Positions 1 through 5,300 are shown, numbered from the stretch's first letter. The stretch: DNA of 5,519 bases from Phycisphaerales bacterium (GCA_025453375.1 JALOQT010000085.1:1-5519), one strand, 5' to 3'. Made by a program: numbers and translations. Notes: generated by a model from the letters alone, not told the origin.

Positions 1-1
1 G

Positions 2-619
2 GGCGTCTGCAAGGCGACGCACATCCAGGCCGCCGCGCTTGATGGTTGGGTGCTGGACCAACTGCAGGCCACCTACCTGGCCGACAAGGCGGGTGTCGCG
101 CGGGCCATCGAGGAGTTCGTGAAGACCTGCTGCGGACGCGCCGCCGCCTCCAAGGCCCAGCCGGACCGCAGCCGAGAACTGGCCGACCTGAACAAGCGAA
201 TCAAGACGACCGTCGCCCTGCTTTCGGACAGCGACCTCGCCGACGTTGGCGAACTGCGGACCGCGCTCGTCGATCTCAAGCGGCGACGCGAGACTCTCGA
301 GGCGGACGTGGCAAACAAGCCAGCATCCCCAAAGTCGATCGACCCCGATCGCCTCCGCGCCTGGGCACGCGAGCAGATCGCTGGGCTGTCGCAGGCTCTC
401 AAGCCCGGCACGCCGATGCTGGAGGCACGCGCGGCCGTTCACGCGTTCATCCCGAAGATCGAGATCGACCCGAACCGAAAGGTGGGTACGCTCTACCTGC
501 CACGCGACACGTGCAGCGCCCTTCAATCAGCGTTTGTCAGACGGGATACGAGCGCATCCCCACAACCATCAACTGTCAATCACTCCCCGCCGCCACTCTC
601 AACGCTCCCCGCCAGGTGA
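2..619 (+). CDS. Serine recombinase, C-terminal part (5' end outside window)
   Basis: This is the tail of a site-specific recombinase of the serine family; the catalytic N-terminal domain lies before the window. The frame is open from base 2, reads [21 protein letters not shown] and continues to a TGA at 617-619, about 205 residues. The Cys at residue 3 followed by an I-x-A-x-x-L-(D/E)-x-x-V pattern matches the end of the zinc-ribbon domain and the start of the following helix in such recombinases. Next comes a charged heptad-like segment ([10 protein letters not shown] to [12 protein letters not shown], about residues 60-102), expected for the coiled coil, then [10 protein letters not shown], a typical late beta segment. 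The last 25 or so residues are rich in Pro, Ser and Thr and look like read-through past the conserved domain. The GTG at 50 is only an internal codon. The gene meets the sigma-factor gene tail to tail with a 40-bp overlap. The family assignment is fairly sure; whether the gene is intact cannot be judged here. Confidence 0.8.
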   Translation, partial: GVCKATHIQAAALDGWVLDQLQATYLADKAGVARAIEEFVKTCCGRAAASKAQPDRSRELADLNKRIKTTVALLSDSDLADVGELRTALVDLKRRRETLEADVANKPASPKSIDPDRLRAWAREQIAGLSQALKPGTPMLEARAAVHAFIPKIEIDPNRKVGTLYLPRDTCSALQSAFVRRDTSASPQPSTVNHSPPPLSTLPAR

Positions 620-1494
620 GACTTGAAGAACCGGCTCGGCTTCTCATCGCTGAGCTGGTCGTTGAGTTTCTTGAGTGCCTCATCAGCAATCTGGCGCACG
701 CGTTCGCGGCTGATGCCGATTTCCGCGGCGATTTCCTTCAGCGTCAGCGGCTCATGCCCATCAAAGCCGAATCGCATCCGCAGGATCTTCGCCTCGCGCT
801 CATCGATCGCATCGAGCAGCCGCCGGATCGTCGTCAGTTCATCATGCCGCACCATCTCGCGTTCCGGCGGCACCGTCCGCGTATCAGCCACCATCTCGCT
901 GATCGACATCGTGTCGCCGTTCTCGTCCGTCGGGCCCTGCGCCGGTGCACGCACCGCCTTGATCGCCCGCTTGATGATCCGCAGTTTCTTCAGCGGCAAC
1001 TGCATCTCGTCAGCCAGTTCCTGCAGGCTCGGCGCACGCCCGAGTTGCCCCTCAAGCCGCCGGCTGGCCTGCTTCCACTTGGCCACCAGTTCGACCATGT
1101 ACGCCGGCACGTGAATCGGCTGCACCGCATTGATCAGCGCCCGCTTGATCGCCTGCTTGATCCACCACGATGCATACGTGCTGAATCGCGCGCCCTGCGC
1201 CGGGTCAAAGCCCTCGACAGCGCGCAGCAGCCCGACATTGCCCTCTTCGATCAGGTCCTGAATCGCCAGCCCGCGATTGGAATAGTTCTTGGCGATCGAC
1301 ACCACCAGCCGCAGATTCGCCCGGATCATCCGCTCGCGCGCCGCCGGGCAGTTCTCATTGATGATCGCCCAGCCCAGACGCTTCTCGTCGTCGGCCGTCA
1401 GCAGCGGAATCTCGTTGATCTGGCGCAAATACAGCTGCAATGAGCTCTGAAGCTCACTGTTCGCCGACACGCGCTGCGTACGGGCTGCAGACAC
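580..1494 (-). CDS. RNA polymerase sigma factor, sigma-70 family (RpoD/RpoS-like, no region 1.1)
   Basis: A sigma-70 subunit directs RNA polymerase to promoters. With the GTG start at 1494 it has 304 residues. Region 1.2 ([14 protein letters not shown]) lies near residues 19-32. Region 2 runs about 60-119 and includes [28 protein letters not shown] and the promoter-melting and -10-binding segment [18 protein letters not shown]. Region 3 follows at about 123-190. An acidic linker ([15 protein letters not shown]) matches the region 3.2 finger. Region 4 holds the -35-binding helix-turn-helix [20 protein letters not shown] at about 250-269. The 1.1 domain of the largest housekeeping factors is absent, so this is a primary-like or group 2 factor, not an ECF. 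The start at 1494 is preferred because GAAGGA lies 6 nt before it; a GTG at 1530 would add 12 residues but lacks a clear Shine-Dalgarno. The length and all core motifs suggest a functional protein. The class is very sure; its regulon is not deducible. Confidence 0.95.
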   Translation of the reverse strand: MSAARTQRVSANSELQSSLQLYLRQINEIPLLTADDEKRLGWAIINENCPAARERMIRANLRLVVSIAKNYSNRGLAIQDLIEEGNVGLLRAVEGFDPAQGARFSTYASWWIKQAIKRALINAVQPIHVPAYMVELVAKWKQASRRLEGQLGRAPSLQELADEMQLPLKKLRIIKRAIKAVRAPAQGPTDENGDTMSISEMVADTRTVPPEREMVRHDELTTIRRLLDAIDEREAKILRMRFGFDGHEPLTLKEIAAEIGISRERVRQIADEALKKLNDQLSDEKPSRFFKSHLAGSVESGGGE

Positions 1495-1918
1495 ACCACA
1501 TCCTTCGCTCAGCGGCGGCAGGCCTGGCACCCAGACAGGGATCCAGACTCAACCGCACCAGACACCCGGAACCGGGTCGGAGCCACGGCGTTCCATACGC
1601 CGGGCACAAACCCGTAGATGCAGATCGGGCCCCGAACCCCGGGGCTTGAGCCAGAATGTAATGCCCGACCCCACATCCAGCACGTCCGCCCAACTTACCA
1701 GACCCTTGCCGTCAAGCAAAATTCTTGCACAGATAACCCCTTACACCACCGCCCGCACCAACAGCCATGTTCTCCACCAATCCCGCCAACCCATCCCATC
1801 AGCGACGCCCAACCCGACCCGAGGCCACCGCCATTGCGTAAACTCTCAGTTCACCCCGACCGCCCCGCCTCCCGCTCAGCCGGGAGGACCGCACCGGGGC
1901 ACGATGGAGCAGTCACCC
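1495..1918. other. Spacer between divergent genes; nested inverted repeat, no clear promoter
   Basis: The stretch separates the sigma-factor gene and the UVR-motif gene, which point away from each other, so promoters for both should lie here. A nested inverted repeat is visible: CGGGT (1573-1577) with ACCCG (1610-1614) encloses CGGCG (1586-1590) with CGCCG (1598-1602). A second small one pairs GCCCC (1629-1633) with GGGGC (1641-1645). On the minus strand these would fall in the upstream region or leader of the sigma gene. The segment 1690-1850 is less GC-rich than its surroundings, as expected of a promoter region, but no -35/-10 pair with proper spacing was found. The frame of the UVR gene is open upstream through this region, but composition and lack of a ribosome site argue that it is not translated. 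Confidence 0.5.
1501..1506 (-). promoter_or_regulatory. Ribosome binding site deciding the sigma-factor start
   Basis: On the minus strand the sequence reads GAAGGA, then TGTGGT, then the GTG codon at 1494-1492. This purine-rich match at 6-nt spacing favours the shorter start over the in-frame GTG at 1530, whose upstream sequence (GGATCCCTGTCTGG) has no good match. Confidence 0.55.
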
Positions 1919-2875
1919 ATGGCCCGTCAGGACGACGCCACCCCCCCACCCCCACCCCCCCCACCGCCACCGCCGCCGCCACCGCCGCCCTCCGGCAGCG
2001 ATGACGACGACATCAGCAACGAGGCGGACGCCGGGGCCGAAAGCTTCAGCGCGGCATCCGGCGACGAGCAATCGGTCGATCTCTCGCGTCTGCTGGCCGA
2101 CTGGCCCTACGAGTCCGGCAAGATCGCCGCACGGTTCATCATGGGTGATGATCACGAGCCGCGCCTGCAGATTCGCCTGGATCTCGGCCTCCTGCAAATG
2201 CACCTCGACGGCCGGCCTGACGGCCAAAAACCCCGCGGCTTCGAAAGCCTTCTGGAATACCACGAAGCACGCCTCGACGAAATCTCCGGCGTCTCCGACC
2301 TCGACCCAGGCAGCCGCGCATCGCGCGCCAAGCGCGAGGAAGAGGACAACGACGACCCCGACGCCTTCTCACTGTCATCCGAAGACTGCCGCGAACTCCG
2401 CGAAGAAGCCGTGCAGTATTACCAGCGGTACACCGGCCTGCTGGTGCTGGAGGACTACGAAGGCGTCGTGCGCGACACGACGCGCAATCTGCGCCTGCTG
2501 GACTTCTGCAAGGCCCACGCCAGCACCGAGGAAGACCGCGAGGCCCTGGAGCAGTTCCGCCCCTTCATCATGATGACCCGCGCCCGCGCGCTGGCCAGTC
2601 AGGCGATGAAGGACCACGAGCCCAAAGCCGCGTTGCTGGCTGTGGAAGAGGGCCTCGAAGCCCTGCGCAAGCACTTTGAGGAAATCGGCCAGGGCTCGAT
2701 GTTCGAGTCCAGCAGCGAGGCCCGCATGCTGCGCCGCATGCGCGAGGAACTGCTGCCTCGCCAGCCCGTCAGCAAGCGCGATGTGCTCAAGAAGCGCCTG
2801 GCCGAAGCCGTCGCCGCCGAACGCTACGAGCAGGCCGCCAAGCTCCGCGATGAACTCAAGAACCTCTCGGAGTAA
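1919..2875 (+). CDS. UVR (UvrB/UvrC) motif-containing protein with N-terminal polyproline tract
   Basis: The protein has 318 residues from the ATG at 1919, chosen because GGAG (1906-1909) lies 9 nt upstream; an ATG at 1904 would add five residues. Sixteen consecutive prolines (residues 9-24) are followed by an acidic, probably disordered stretch (SGSDDDD onward, to about 50). A conserved-looking block at about 56-120 contains LQIRLDLGLLQM and GRPDG, which I recall from planctomycete proteins of this type. Helical, TPR-like sequence follows (about 155-265). The C-terminus (about 284-318, VSKRDVLKKRLAEAV and YEQAAKLRDELKNL) fits the UVR motif, the short helical hairpin through which UvrB and UvrC interact and which also occurs in Clp-associated and other proteins. 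No nuclease or helicase motifs are seen, so a repair role should not be assumed. There is no signal peptide or membrane segment; it is probably cytoplasmic. It converges with the next gene across a 12-bp gap. The motif call is sure, the function unknown. Confidence 0.85.
   Translation: MARQDDATPPPPPPPPPPPPPPPPSGSDDDDISNEADAGAESFSAASGDEQSVDLSRLLADWPYESGKIAARFIMGDDHEPRLQIRLDLGLLQMHLDGRPDGQKPRGFESLLEYHEARLDEISGVSDLDPGSRASRAKREEEDNDDPDAFSLSSEDCRELREEAVQYYQRYTGLLVLEDYEGVVRDTTRNLRLLDFCKAHASTEEDREALEQFRPFIMMTRARALASQAMKDHEPKAALLAVEEGLEALRKHFEEIGQGSMFESSSEARMLRRMREELLPRQPVSKRDVLKKRLAEAVAAERYEQAAKLRDELKNLSE
1943..1990 (+). repeat. Proline codon run encoding 16 consecutive prolines
   Basis: Sixteen CCN codons in a row use CCC, CCA and CCG irregularly, so the tract is not a pure trinucleotide repeat; the C-rich 5' half and the CCG/CCA-rich 3' half suggest growth by slippage. 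Runs of prolines stall ribosomes and need elongation factor P (established knowledge). The tract lies at residues 9-24 of the UVR-motif protein. Confidence 0.95.
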
Positions 2876-2887
2876 GGCCCGAGCCTG

Positions 2888-3310
2888 TTACGCCGTGCGG
2901 TCAGTCCGCTGGCCGGGGACGAACTCGATGACGCGATACGTCTCTTCGACTTCCAGCGTGAGGTTGAAGAACCCCGCACCAGCCGCCGTGGCGATCGGCA
3001 GCCCGATCTGCATCACGCTGCGCTGCCGCACGAACGATTCGATGATCGCCGCCAGCGGCGCATCGTCATCTCCGCCATAGATCATCTCGTCGGCCGTGCC
3101 ATCCATCTGGCCAGCACTCAGCGCCGCCGGTGAGAGTTCCAGCGAGTCATCGCCGCGCTGCCAAGGGTCCATGCCCGCCGCCTCACCGGGCGCAACGGGC
3201 GCGACCTTGCGCTGGCCATCCTCAACCCCCGCGCCCGGCGCCACCCGCGCCTGCATCGCTTGGAACGCCCGAAGGGCCGTGGCAGTTTGAACGATGTCAT
3301 GCAGTCGCAT
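2888..3310 (-). CDS. Small hypothetical protein
   Basis: I do not recognise this 140-residue protein. It begins MRLHDIVQTATALRAFQAMQ, a likely helix. A low-complexity Ala/Gly/Pro-rich part follows at about 23-45, then an acidic stretch (DPWQRGDDSLELSPAALSAG and TADEMIYGGDDD, about 47-82). It ends with a more ordered segment whose last 25 residues (FFNLTLEVEETYRVIEFVPG) look like two beta strands. There is no signal peptide or clear membrane segment and no cysteine. The ATG at 3310 is preferred to a GTG two codons earlier; a GGTGG lies upstream but is too close to be a good ribosome site. The frame is open throughout, codons favour G or C at the third base, and its stop lies only 12 bp from the UVR gene's stop, which supports a real gene. 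The short DSLELSPAAL recalls the sequence before the sigma-binding part of FlgM, but too little matches to claim it. Confidence 0.6.
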   Translation of the reverse strand: MRLHDIVQTATALRAFQAMQARVAPGAGVEDGQRKVAPVAPGEAAGMDPWQRGDDSLELSPAALSAGQMDGTADEMIYGGDDDAPLAAIIESFVRQRSVMQIGLPIATAAGAGFFNLTLEVEETYRVIEFVPGQRTDRTA

Positions 3311-3578
3311 GCCCACCCATCAGGCACACGCCATGCCACGCCGCCGCTGCCCGCGGCACCCCTCGATTTTCACGCCCAATCGAGCCCTCCACCCGTCGCG
3401 TTGGTCGCCACGCAGGTTCTCAGACCTTCCCACGTGTCGCCAAATCGCCTCATGTCGCTCCCCGGCCACACGACACCCCCCGCCCGATCGCCGCCGGCCA
3501 CGCAGGATCTGTGAAAATAGGCAATTGTGAACGCTTGATGAGCCTGCGCATAAAATGCAGATTTTTTGGGATAGGGGG
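3311..3578. other. Spacer between divergent genes, with an AT-richer segment before the promoter
   Basis: No gene is supported here. The part 3311-3500 is GC-rich and shows no motif that I can name; the minus-strand promoter of the small hypothetical gene should be in it but was not found. From about 3510 to 3570 the sequence becomes clearly richer in A and T, with a direct repeat of TGTGA (3510-3514 and 3526-3530), TAAAAT (3551-3556) and a T6 run (3562-3567). This lies directly upstream of the -35 box at 3579 and could act as an UP element or regulator-binding region. TAAAAT could be a second -10, but no -35 lies at a normal distance. Confidence 0.45.
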
Positions 3579-3587
3579 TTGCACCCC
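3575..3587. promoter_or_regulatory. Inverted repeat over the -35 box, possible operator
   Basis: GGGGT (3575-3579), TGC, ACCCC (3583-3587) is a perfect 5-bp inverted repeat centred on the TTGCAC -35 hexamer. A protein binding here would block RNA polymerase. It is short and could be chance in GC-rich DNA. Confidence 0.3.
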
Positions 3588-3606
3588 ATCGAAAGCGCTG
3601 TATACT
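3579..3606 (+). promoter_or_regulatory. Sigma-70-type promoter of the first PEP-CTERM-like gene
   Basis: TTGCAC (3579-3584) matches four of six bases of the TTGACA consensus, and TATACT (3601-3606) matches five of six of TATAAT, with a 16-bp spacer. Transcription would start near 3613, giving a leader of about 57 nt before the ATG at 3670. An AT-richer stretch lies just upstream. It is the best promoter in the window and is placed correctly for the gene that follows. Confidence 0.75.
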
Positions 3607-3626
3607 CCCCACGGTGTCTAAACGCA

Positions 3627-3649
3627 CGCGGTCCTTGGAAGGGATCGCG
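3627..3649 (+). other. Potential hairpin in the leader, just before the ribosome site
   Basis: CGCGGTCC (3627-3634) can pair with GGATCGCG (3642-3649), 8 bp including one G-U, around the 7-nt loop TTGGAAG. It ends 7 nt before AGGAG, so it may stabilise the leader or modulate ribosome access. A comparable hairpin precedes the ribosome site of the second gene. Confidence 0.45.
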
Positions 3650-3656
3650 CAGAGTG

Positions 3657-3661
3657 AGGAG
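3657..3661 (+). promoter_or_regulatory. Ribosome binding site of the first PEP-CTERM-like gene
   Basis: AGGAG lies 8 nt before the ATG at 3670 and fixes this start. It sits within the 12-nt GAGGAGAGAGTC (3656-3667), which recurs exactly at 4568-4579 before the second gene. Confidence 0.8.
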
Positions 3662-3669
3662 AGAGTCTC

Positions 3670-4308
3670 ATGAAATCTATTTTCGTGTCGCGCGGCATCG
3701 CCGCGGGTGTGGTGGCTGTTTCAGTGGCATCGCTTTCAGCGGTCTCCCAGGCAGCCATCCTGAACGTCGGGGCTTCGCAGTTCCCGGTCGCCAATGAAGG
3801 GCCCATCACGGGCACGATCGTCGGTACGCTGACGACGAACTTCTCCACGTCGCTCTACGGCGGGACGCTGTCCTCCGAAGTCATCAGCGGCGATACGACC
3901 AACCCCCTCGGCGGGCTGACGTTCGTCTACACCCTGTCAAACTTCGGGACAAGCACGTCGTCACTGTCGCGCTTGACCCTCAACGGCTTCGTCGGCATCC
4001 AGACCGACACGTCCTGGTTCGTCGGCAGCCCGCGGATCATCCCCGCGGCGGTCGATCGCACCAGCAGCCCGGACGTCATCGGCTGGTCCTGGCTGAGCTT
4101 CGGTGGTAATCAGTTGATCGGTCCCAACTCGTCGTCGTCCCAGTTGATCGTGCAGACCAACGCGACGAGCTTCAACCCCAACGTGGCGAGCATCATCGAT
4201 GGTCTCGTCACGCAGTCGGGCATCCTCGCCCCGATTCCGACGCCGGGCGCTGCCGCCCTGCTCGGCCTCGGCGGGCTGGTGATGGCCGGTCGTCGTCGCG
4301 GTCGCTAA
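3670..4308 (+). CDS. Secreted protein with PEP-CTERM-like (PTPG variant) sorting tail, first of a tandem pair
   Basis: The 212-residue protein starts with a Sec signal peptide: K2 and R8, a hydrophobic core (about 9-24) and the likely cleavage site SQA|A after residue 28. The mature part is rich in Ser, Thr, Gly and Asn, has no cysteine, and alternates polar and hydrophobic residues as beta-rich extracellular domains do. The C-terminus has the tripartite form of exosortase substrates: IPTPG (189-193), a short hydrophobic helix (194-206) and a terminal basic cluster RRRGR. PTPG replaces the classical PEP; I recall this as common in planctomycetes. By family knowledge the tail anchors the protein until an exosortase processes it for surface display or release; no exosortase gene is visible here. 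Blocks RLTLNGF (101-107), DRTSS (129-133) and IIDG (175-178) recur almost collinearly in the next gene. The start is set by AGGAG 8 nt upstream. The molecular function of the mature domain is unknown. Confidence 0.9.
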   Translation: MKSIFVSRGIAAGVVAVSVASLSAVSQAAILNVGASQFPVANEGPITGTIVGTLTTNFSTSLYGGTLSSEVISGDTTNPLGGLTFVYTLSNFGTSTSSLSRLTLNGFVGIQTDTSWFVGSPRIIPAAVDRTSSPDVIGWSWLSFGGNQLIGPNSSSSQLIVQTNATSFNPNVASIIDGLVTQSGILAPIPTPGAAALLGLGGLVMAGRRRGR

Positions 4309-4342
4309 GCCCCGCGTGGCGGCCCGTGTGTGAGTGATTCCC

Positions 4343-4370
4343 CCTGCCTTCTGCGAAAGCACAAGGCAGG
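4343..4370 (+). terminator. Stem-loop with GAAA tetraloop downstream of the first PEP-CTERM-like gene
   Basis: CCTGCCTT (4343-4350) pairs with AAGGCAGG (4363-4370). After a C-C mismatch, TGC pairs with GCA around the GNRA-type loop GAAA (4355-4358), giving 11 bp. It lies 34 nt after the stop. The following bases (TCTTCAAC) are only mildly U-rich, so it may be a weak terminator or an mRNA 3'-end stabiliser. Confidence 0.55.
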
Positions 4371-4391
4371 TCTTCAACGGCGCAGGAGTTT

Positions 4392-4411
4392 CACGGCGAT
4401 AACACGCCGTG
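4392..4411 (+). other. Hairpin CACGGCG / CGCCGTG
   Basis: A perfect 7-bp stem (4392-4398 with 4405-4411) has the loop ATAACA. No U-tract follows, so it is not a terminator; it belongs to the hairpin-dense gap. Confidence 0.5.
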
Positions 4412-4426
4412 GCGCCACAGGCTCGG

Positions 4427-4462
4427 GCCCTGTCGACGGAAGCGTCGATCAGGGCGTTTGTT
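4427..4462 (+). terminator. Intrinsic terminator-like stem-loop
   Basis: GCCCTGTCGACG (4427-4438) pairs with CGTCGA (4443-4448) and CAGGGC (4450-4455) around the loop GAAG: 12 bp with one bulged T at 4449. GTTTGTT (4456-4462) follows as a short U-rich tail. It is the best terminator candidate in the gap, 118 nt after the first gene's stop. It could end that transcript or work as an attenuator before the second gene. Confidence 0.55.
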
Positions 4463-4494
4463 CCCGGCGAAGGTCGGGAGAAACTGAACCGCGG

Positions 4495-4522
4495 TCGCCA
4501 CGGCATAAGTGTGCCATGGCGA
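4495..4522 (+). other. Long hairpin with C-A mismatch in the leader of the second gene
   Basis: TCGCCA (4495-4500) pairs with TGGCGA (4517-4522), and GGCA (4502-4505) with TGCC (4512-4515), around the loop TAAGTG; C4501 opposes A4516. That makes 10 bp, well beyond what neighbouring sequence would show by chance. No U-tract follows. Confidence 0.5.
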
Positions 4523-4538
4523 GCCTCGGTACCTATGG

Positions 4539-4558
4539 CGTCGCCCTAGCGGGCGGCG
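4539..4558 (+). other. Hairpin just before the ribosome site of the second gene
   Basis: CGTCGCCC (4539-4546) pairs with GGGCGGCG (4551-4558), 8 bp with one U-G pair, around the loop TAGC. It ends 10 nt before AGGAG, the same arrangement as the 3627-3649 hairpin of the first gene. Confidence 0.5.
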
Positions 4559-4568
4559 AGAGCGCGAG

Positions 4569-4573
4569 AGGAG
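4569..4573 (+). promoter_or_regulatory. Ribosome binding site of the second PEP-CTERM-like gene
   Basis: AGGAG lies 6 nt before the ATG at 4580. It is part of GAGGAGAGAGTC (4568-4579), identical to 3656-3667; here the ATG follows directly, while the first gene has two extra bases. Confidence 0.8.
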
Positions 4574-4579
4574 AGAGTC

Positions 4580-5212
4580 ATGAATCGTTTTGCATTGGTG
4601 GCGTCGTCGGGGTTGGCCGTGAGCATCATCGCCAGCGGGGCACAGGCCGCGCTGCTCGCTCCGGGTGGATCGCTTGTTCCTGTTCCGCTGGTCGCCCCCG
4701 CTGGCGCCGGCTTCACGCTGCTGGCCGCTGGCACCACGCCGGTGACCGCCGCCACCTTCAGCGGCACGCTGAGCTGGGGCGTCTGGACCAACGACTCGAA
4801 CAGCCCCTTCGGCCTCGCGGCCCTGAATTTCGGCTATTCATTCACGAATGACTCGACGAGCCCCAACGCCGTCGGCCGCATCACCATCAATGGCTTTGGC
4901 AGCTCGACGACTGACGTCGGTCGTCAGACGTTCAGCGGCACCGTGCAGCCCTCGATCGCCGATCGCGACAGCTCGGTCTTCGGCATCATCGGCTTCACCT
5001 ACGCCTCGTTCCTCAACGGCATGATCCAGCCCGGCCAGACGAGCCAGGAGATGTACGTCCGCACGGATTCGACGACCTGGACCTTCGGCGACGCCGCGAT
5101 TATCGACGGGTCGATCGCCAACGTCCCGGTGCCGGCGGTCATCCCGACGCCCGGCGCTGCCGCCCTGGCCGGCCTCGGCCTGCTGACGGCCGCCCGCCGC
5201 CGCCGCGCCTGA
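4580..5212 (+). CDS. Secreted protein with PEP-CTERM-like (PTPG variant) sorting tail, second of a tandem pair
   Basis: The 210-residue protein has a signal peptide (R3, hydrophobic residues about 4-19, likely cleavage AQA|A after residue 23) and a mature region without cysteine, rich in Ser, Thr and Gly. It ends in IPTPG (188-192), a short hydrophobic stretch (about 193-204) and RRRR near the C-terminus, again the exosortase-type sorting tail in its PTPG form. RITINGF (100-106), DRDSS (128-132) and IIDG (174-177) sit exactly one residue from their counterparts in the preceding gene, and SGTL with F.Y..TN upstream also align after a small gap, so the two arose by duplication and have since diverged. 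The N-terminal part (24-60, rich in Pro, Val and Ala) is much less alike. Export, temporary anchoring and exosortase processing follow from the family; what the mature protein does is unknown. The start is supported by AGGAG 6 nt upstream. It is probably a cell-surface or extracellular protein. Confidence 0.9.
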   Translation: MNRFALVASSGLAVSIIASGAQAALLAPGGSLVPVPLVAPAGAGFTLLAAGTTPVTAATFSGTLSWGVWTNDSNSPFGLAALNFGYSFTNDSTSPNAVGRITINGFGSSTTDVGRQTFSGTVQPSIADRDSSVFGIIGFTYASFLNGMIQPGQTSQEMYVRTDSTTWTFGDAAIIDGSIANVPVPAVIPTPGAAALAGLGLLTAARRRRA

Positions 5213-5224
5213 GCGACTTCTCAC

Positions 5225-5248
5225 CGCGTCGTCCTCATCAGCGACGCG
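5225..5248 (+). other. Hairpin CGCGTCG / CGACGCG after the second gene
   Basis: A perfect 7-bp stem (5225-5231 with 5242-5248) with a 10-nt loop begins 12 nt after the stop codon. No U-tract follows. It is the first of three consecutive stem-loops. Confidence 0.45.
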
Positions 5249-5260
5249 ATCTGACATCAC

Positions 5261-5288
5261 CCTGCCGCACGAGCAATCGCCCGGCAGG
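5261..5288 (+). other. Hairpin CCTGCCG / CGGCAGG after the second gene
   Basis: A perfect 7-bp stem (5261-5267 with 5282-5288) has a 14-nt loop. Its outer six bases, CCTGCC with GGCAGG, equal those of the stem-loop 4343-4370 after the first gene, which suggests duplicated 3' regions, although short GC-rich stems can agree by chance. Confidence 0.45.
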
Positions 5289-5300
5289 CCACACAACTTC

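Larger units (their letters stand above)
4309..4579 (+). other. Hairpin-dense gap between the two PEP-CTERM-like genes, candidate structured leader RNA
   Basis: This 271-bp gap holds five separate potential stem-loops at 4343-4370, 4392-4411, 4427-4455, 4495-4522 and 4539-4558, with little unpaired sequence between them. I found no canonical sigma-70 promoter; GATAAC (4398-4403) and CATAAG (4504-4509) resemble -10 boxes but lack a partner -35. It may combine the terminator of the first gene with a structured 5' leader of the second, or carry a small RNA. It does not match a riboswitch class that I could recognise. Confidence 0.45.

Noticed and set aside
46..1443. A 465-codon open frame on the plus strand crossing the recombinase and sigma-factor genes
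   Set aside because: Its translation is rich in Arg, Pro and His and resembles no domain. It lies antisense to the unmistakable sigma factor and is a by-product of GC-rich codon bias.
1710..1715. TTGACG on the minus strand as -35 box for the sigma-factor gene
   Set aside because: No acceptable -10 lies 16-18 bp downstream; the nearest TAAGTT is only about 12 bp away.
1646..1918. In-frame extension of the UVR-motif gene upstream, to a TTG at 1646 or ATG at 1661
   Set aside because: The added residues are Pro/Thr/Ser-rich without conserved features, no ribosome site precedes either start, and the region has non-coding character. GGAG supports 1919.
2866..2883. CTCGG/CCGAG hairpin as shared terminator of the convergent genes
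   Set aside because: Only 5 bp with an 8-nt loop, overlapping the coding end, and no U-tract on either strand.
3130..3621. Overlapping open frames on both strands across the spacer before the first PEP-CTERM-like gene
   Set aside because: Several frames are open at once; products are Arg/Pro/His-rich, they cross the promoter at 3579-3606, and none has a ribosome site.
3961..4506. 181-codon minus-strand open frame across the first PEP-CTERM-like gene and the gap
   Set aside because: It is antisense to a gene with a clear signal peptide and sorting tail; its product is low-complexity Arg/Ala/Gly sequence.
4371..4579. Known riboswitch class in the gap between the paralogs
   Set aside because: I compared it from memory with SAH, cyclic-di-GMP, guanidine and cobalamin class consensus segments; none fits. 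Only a covariance-model search could exclude them.
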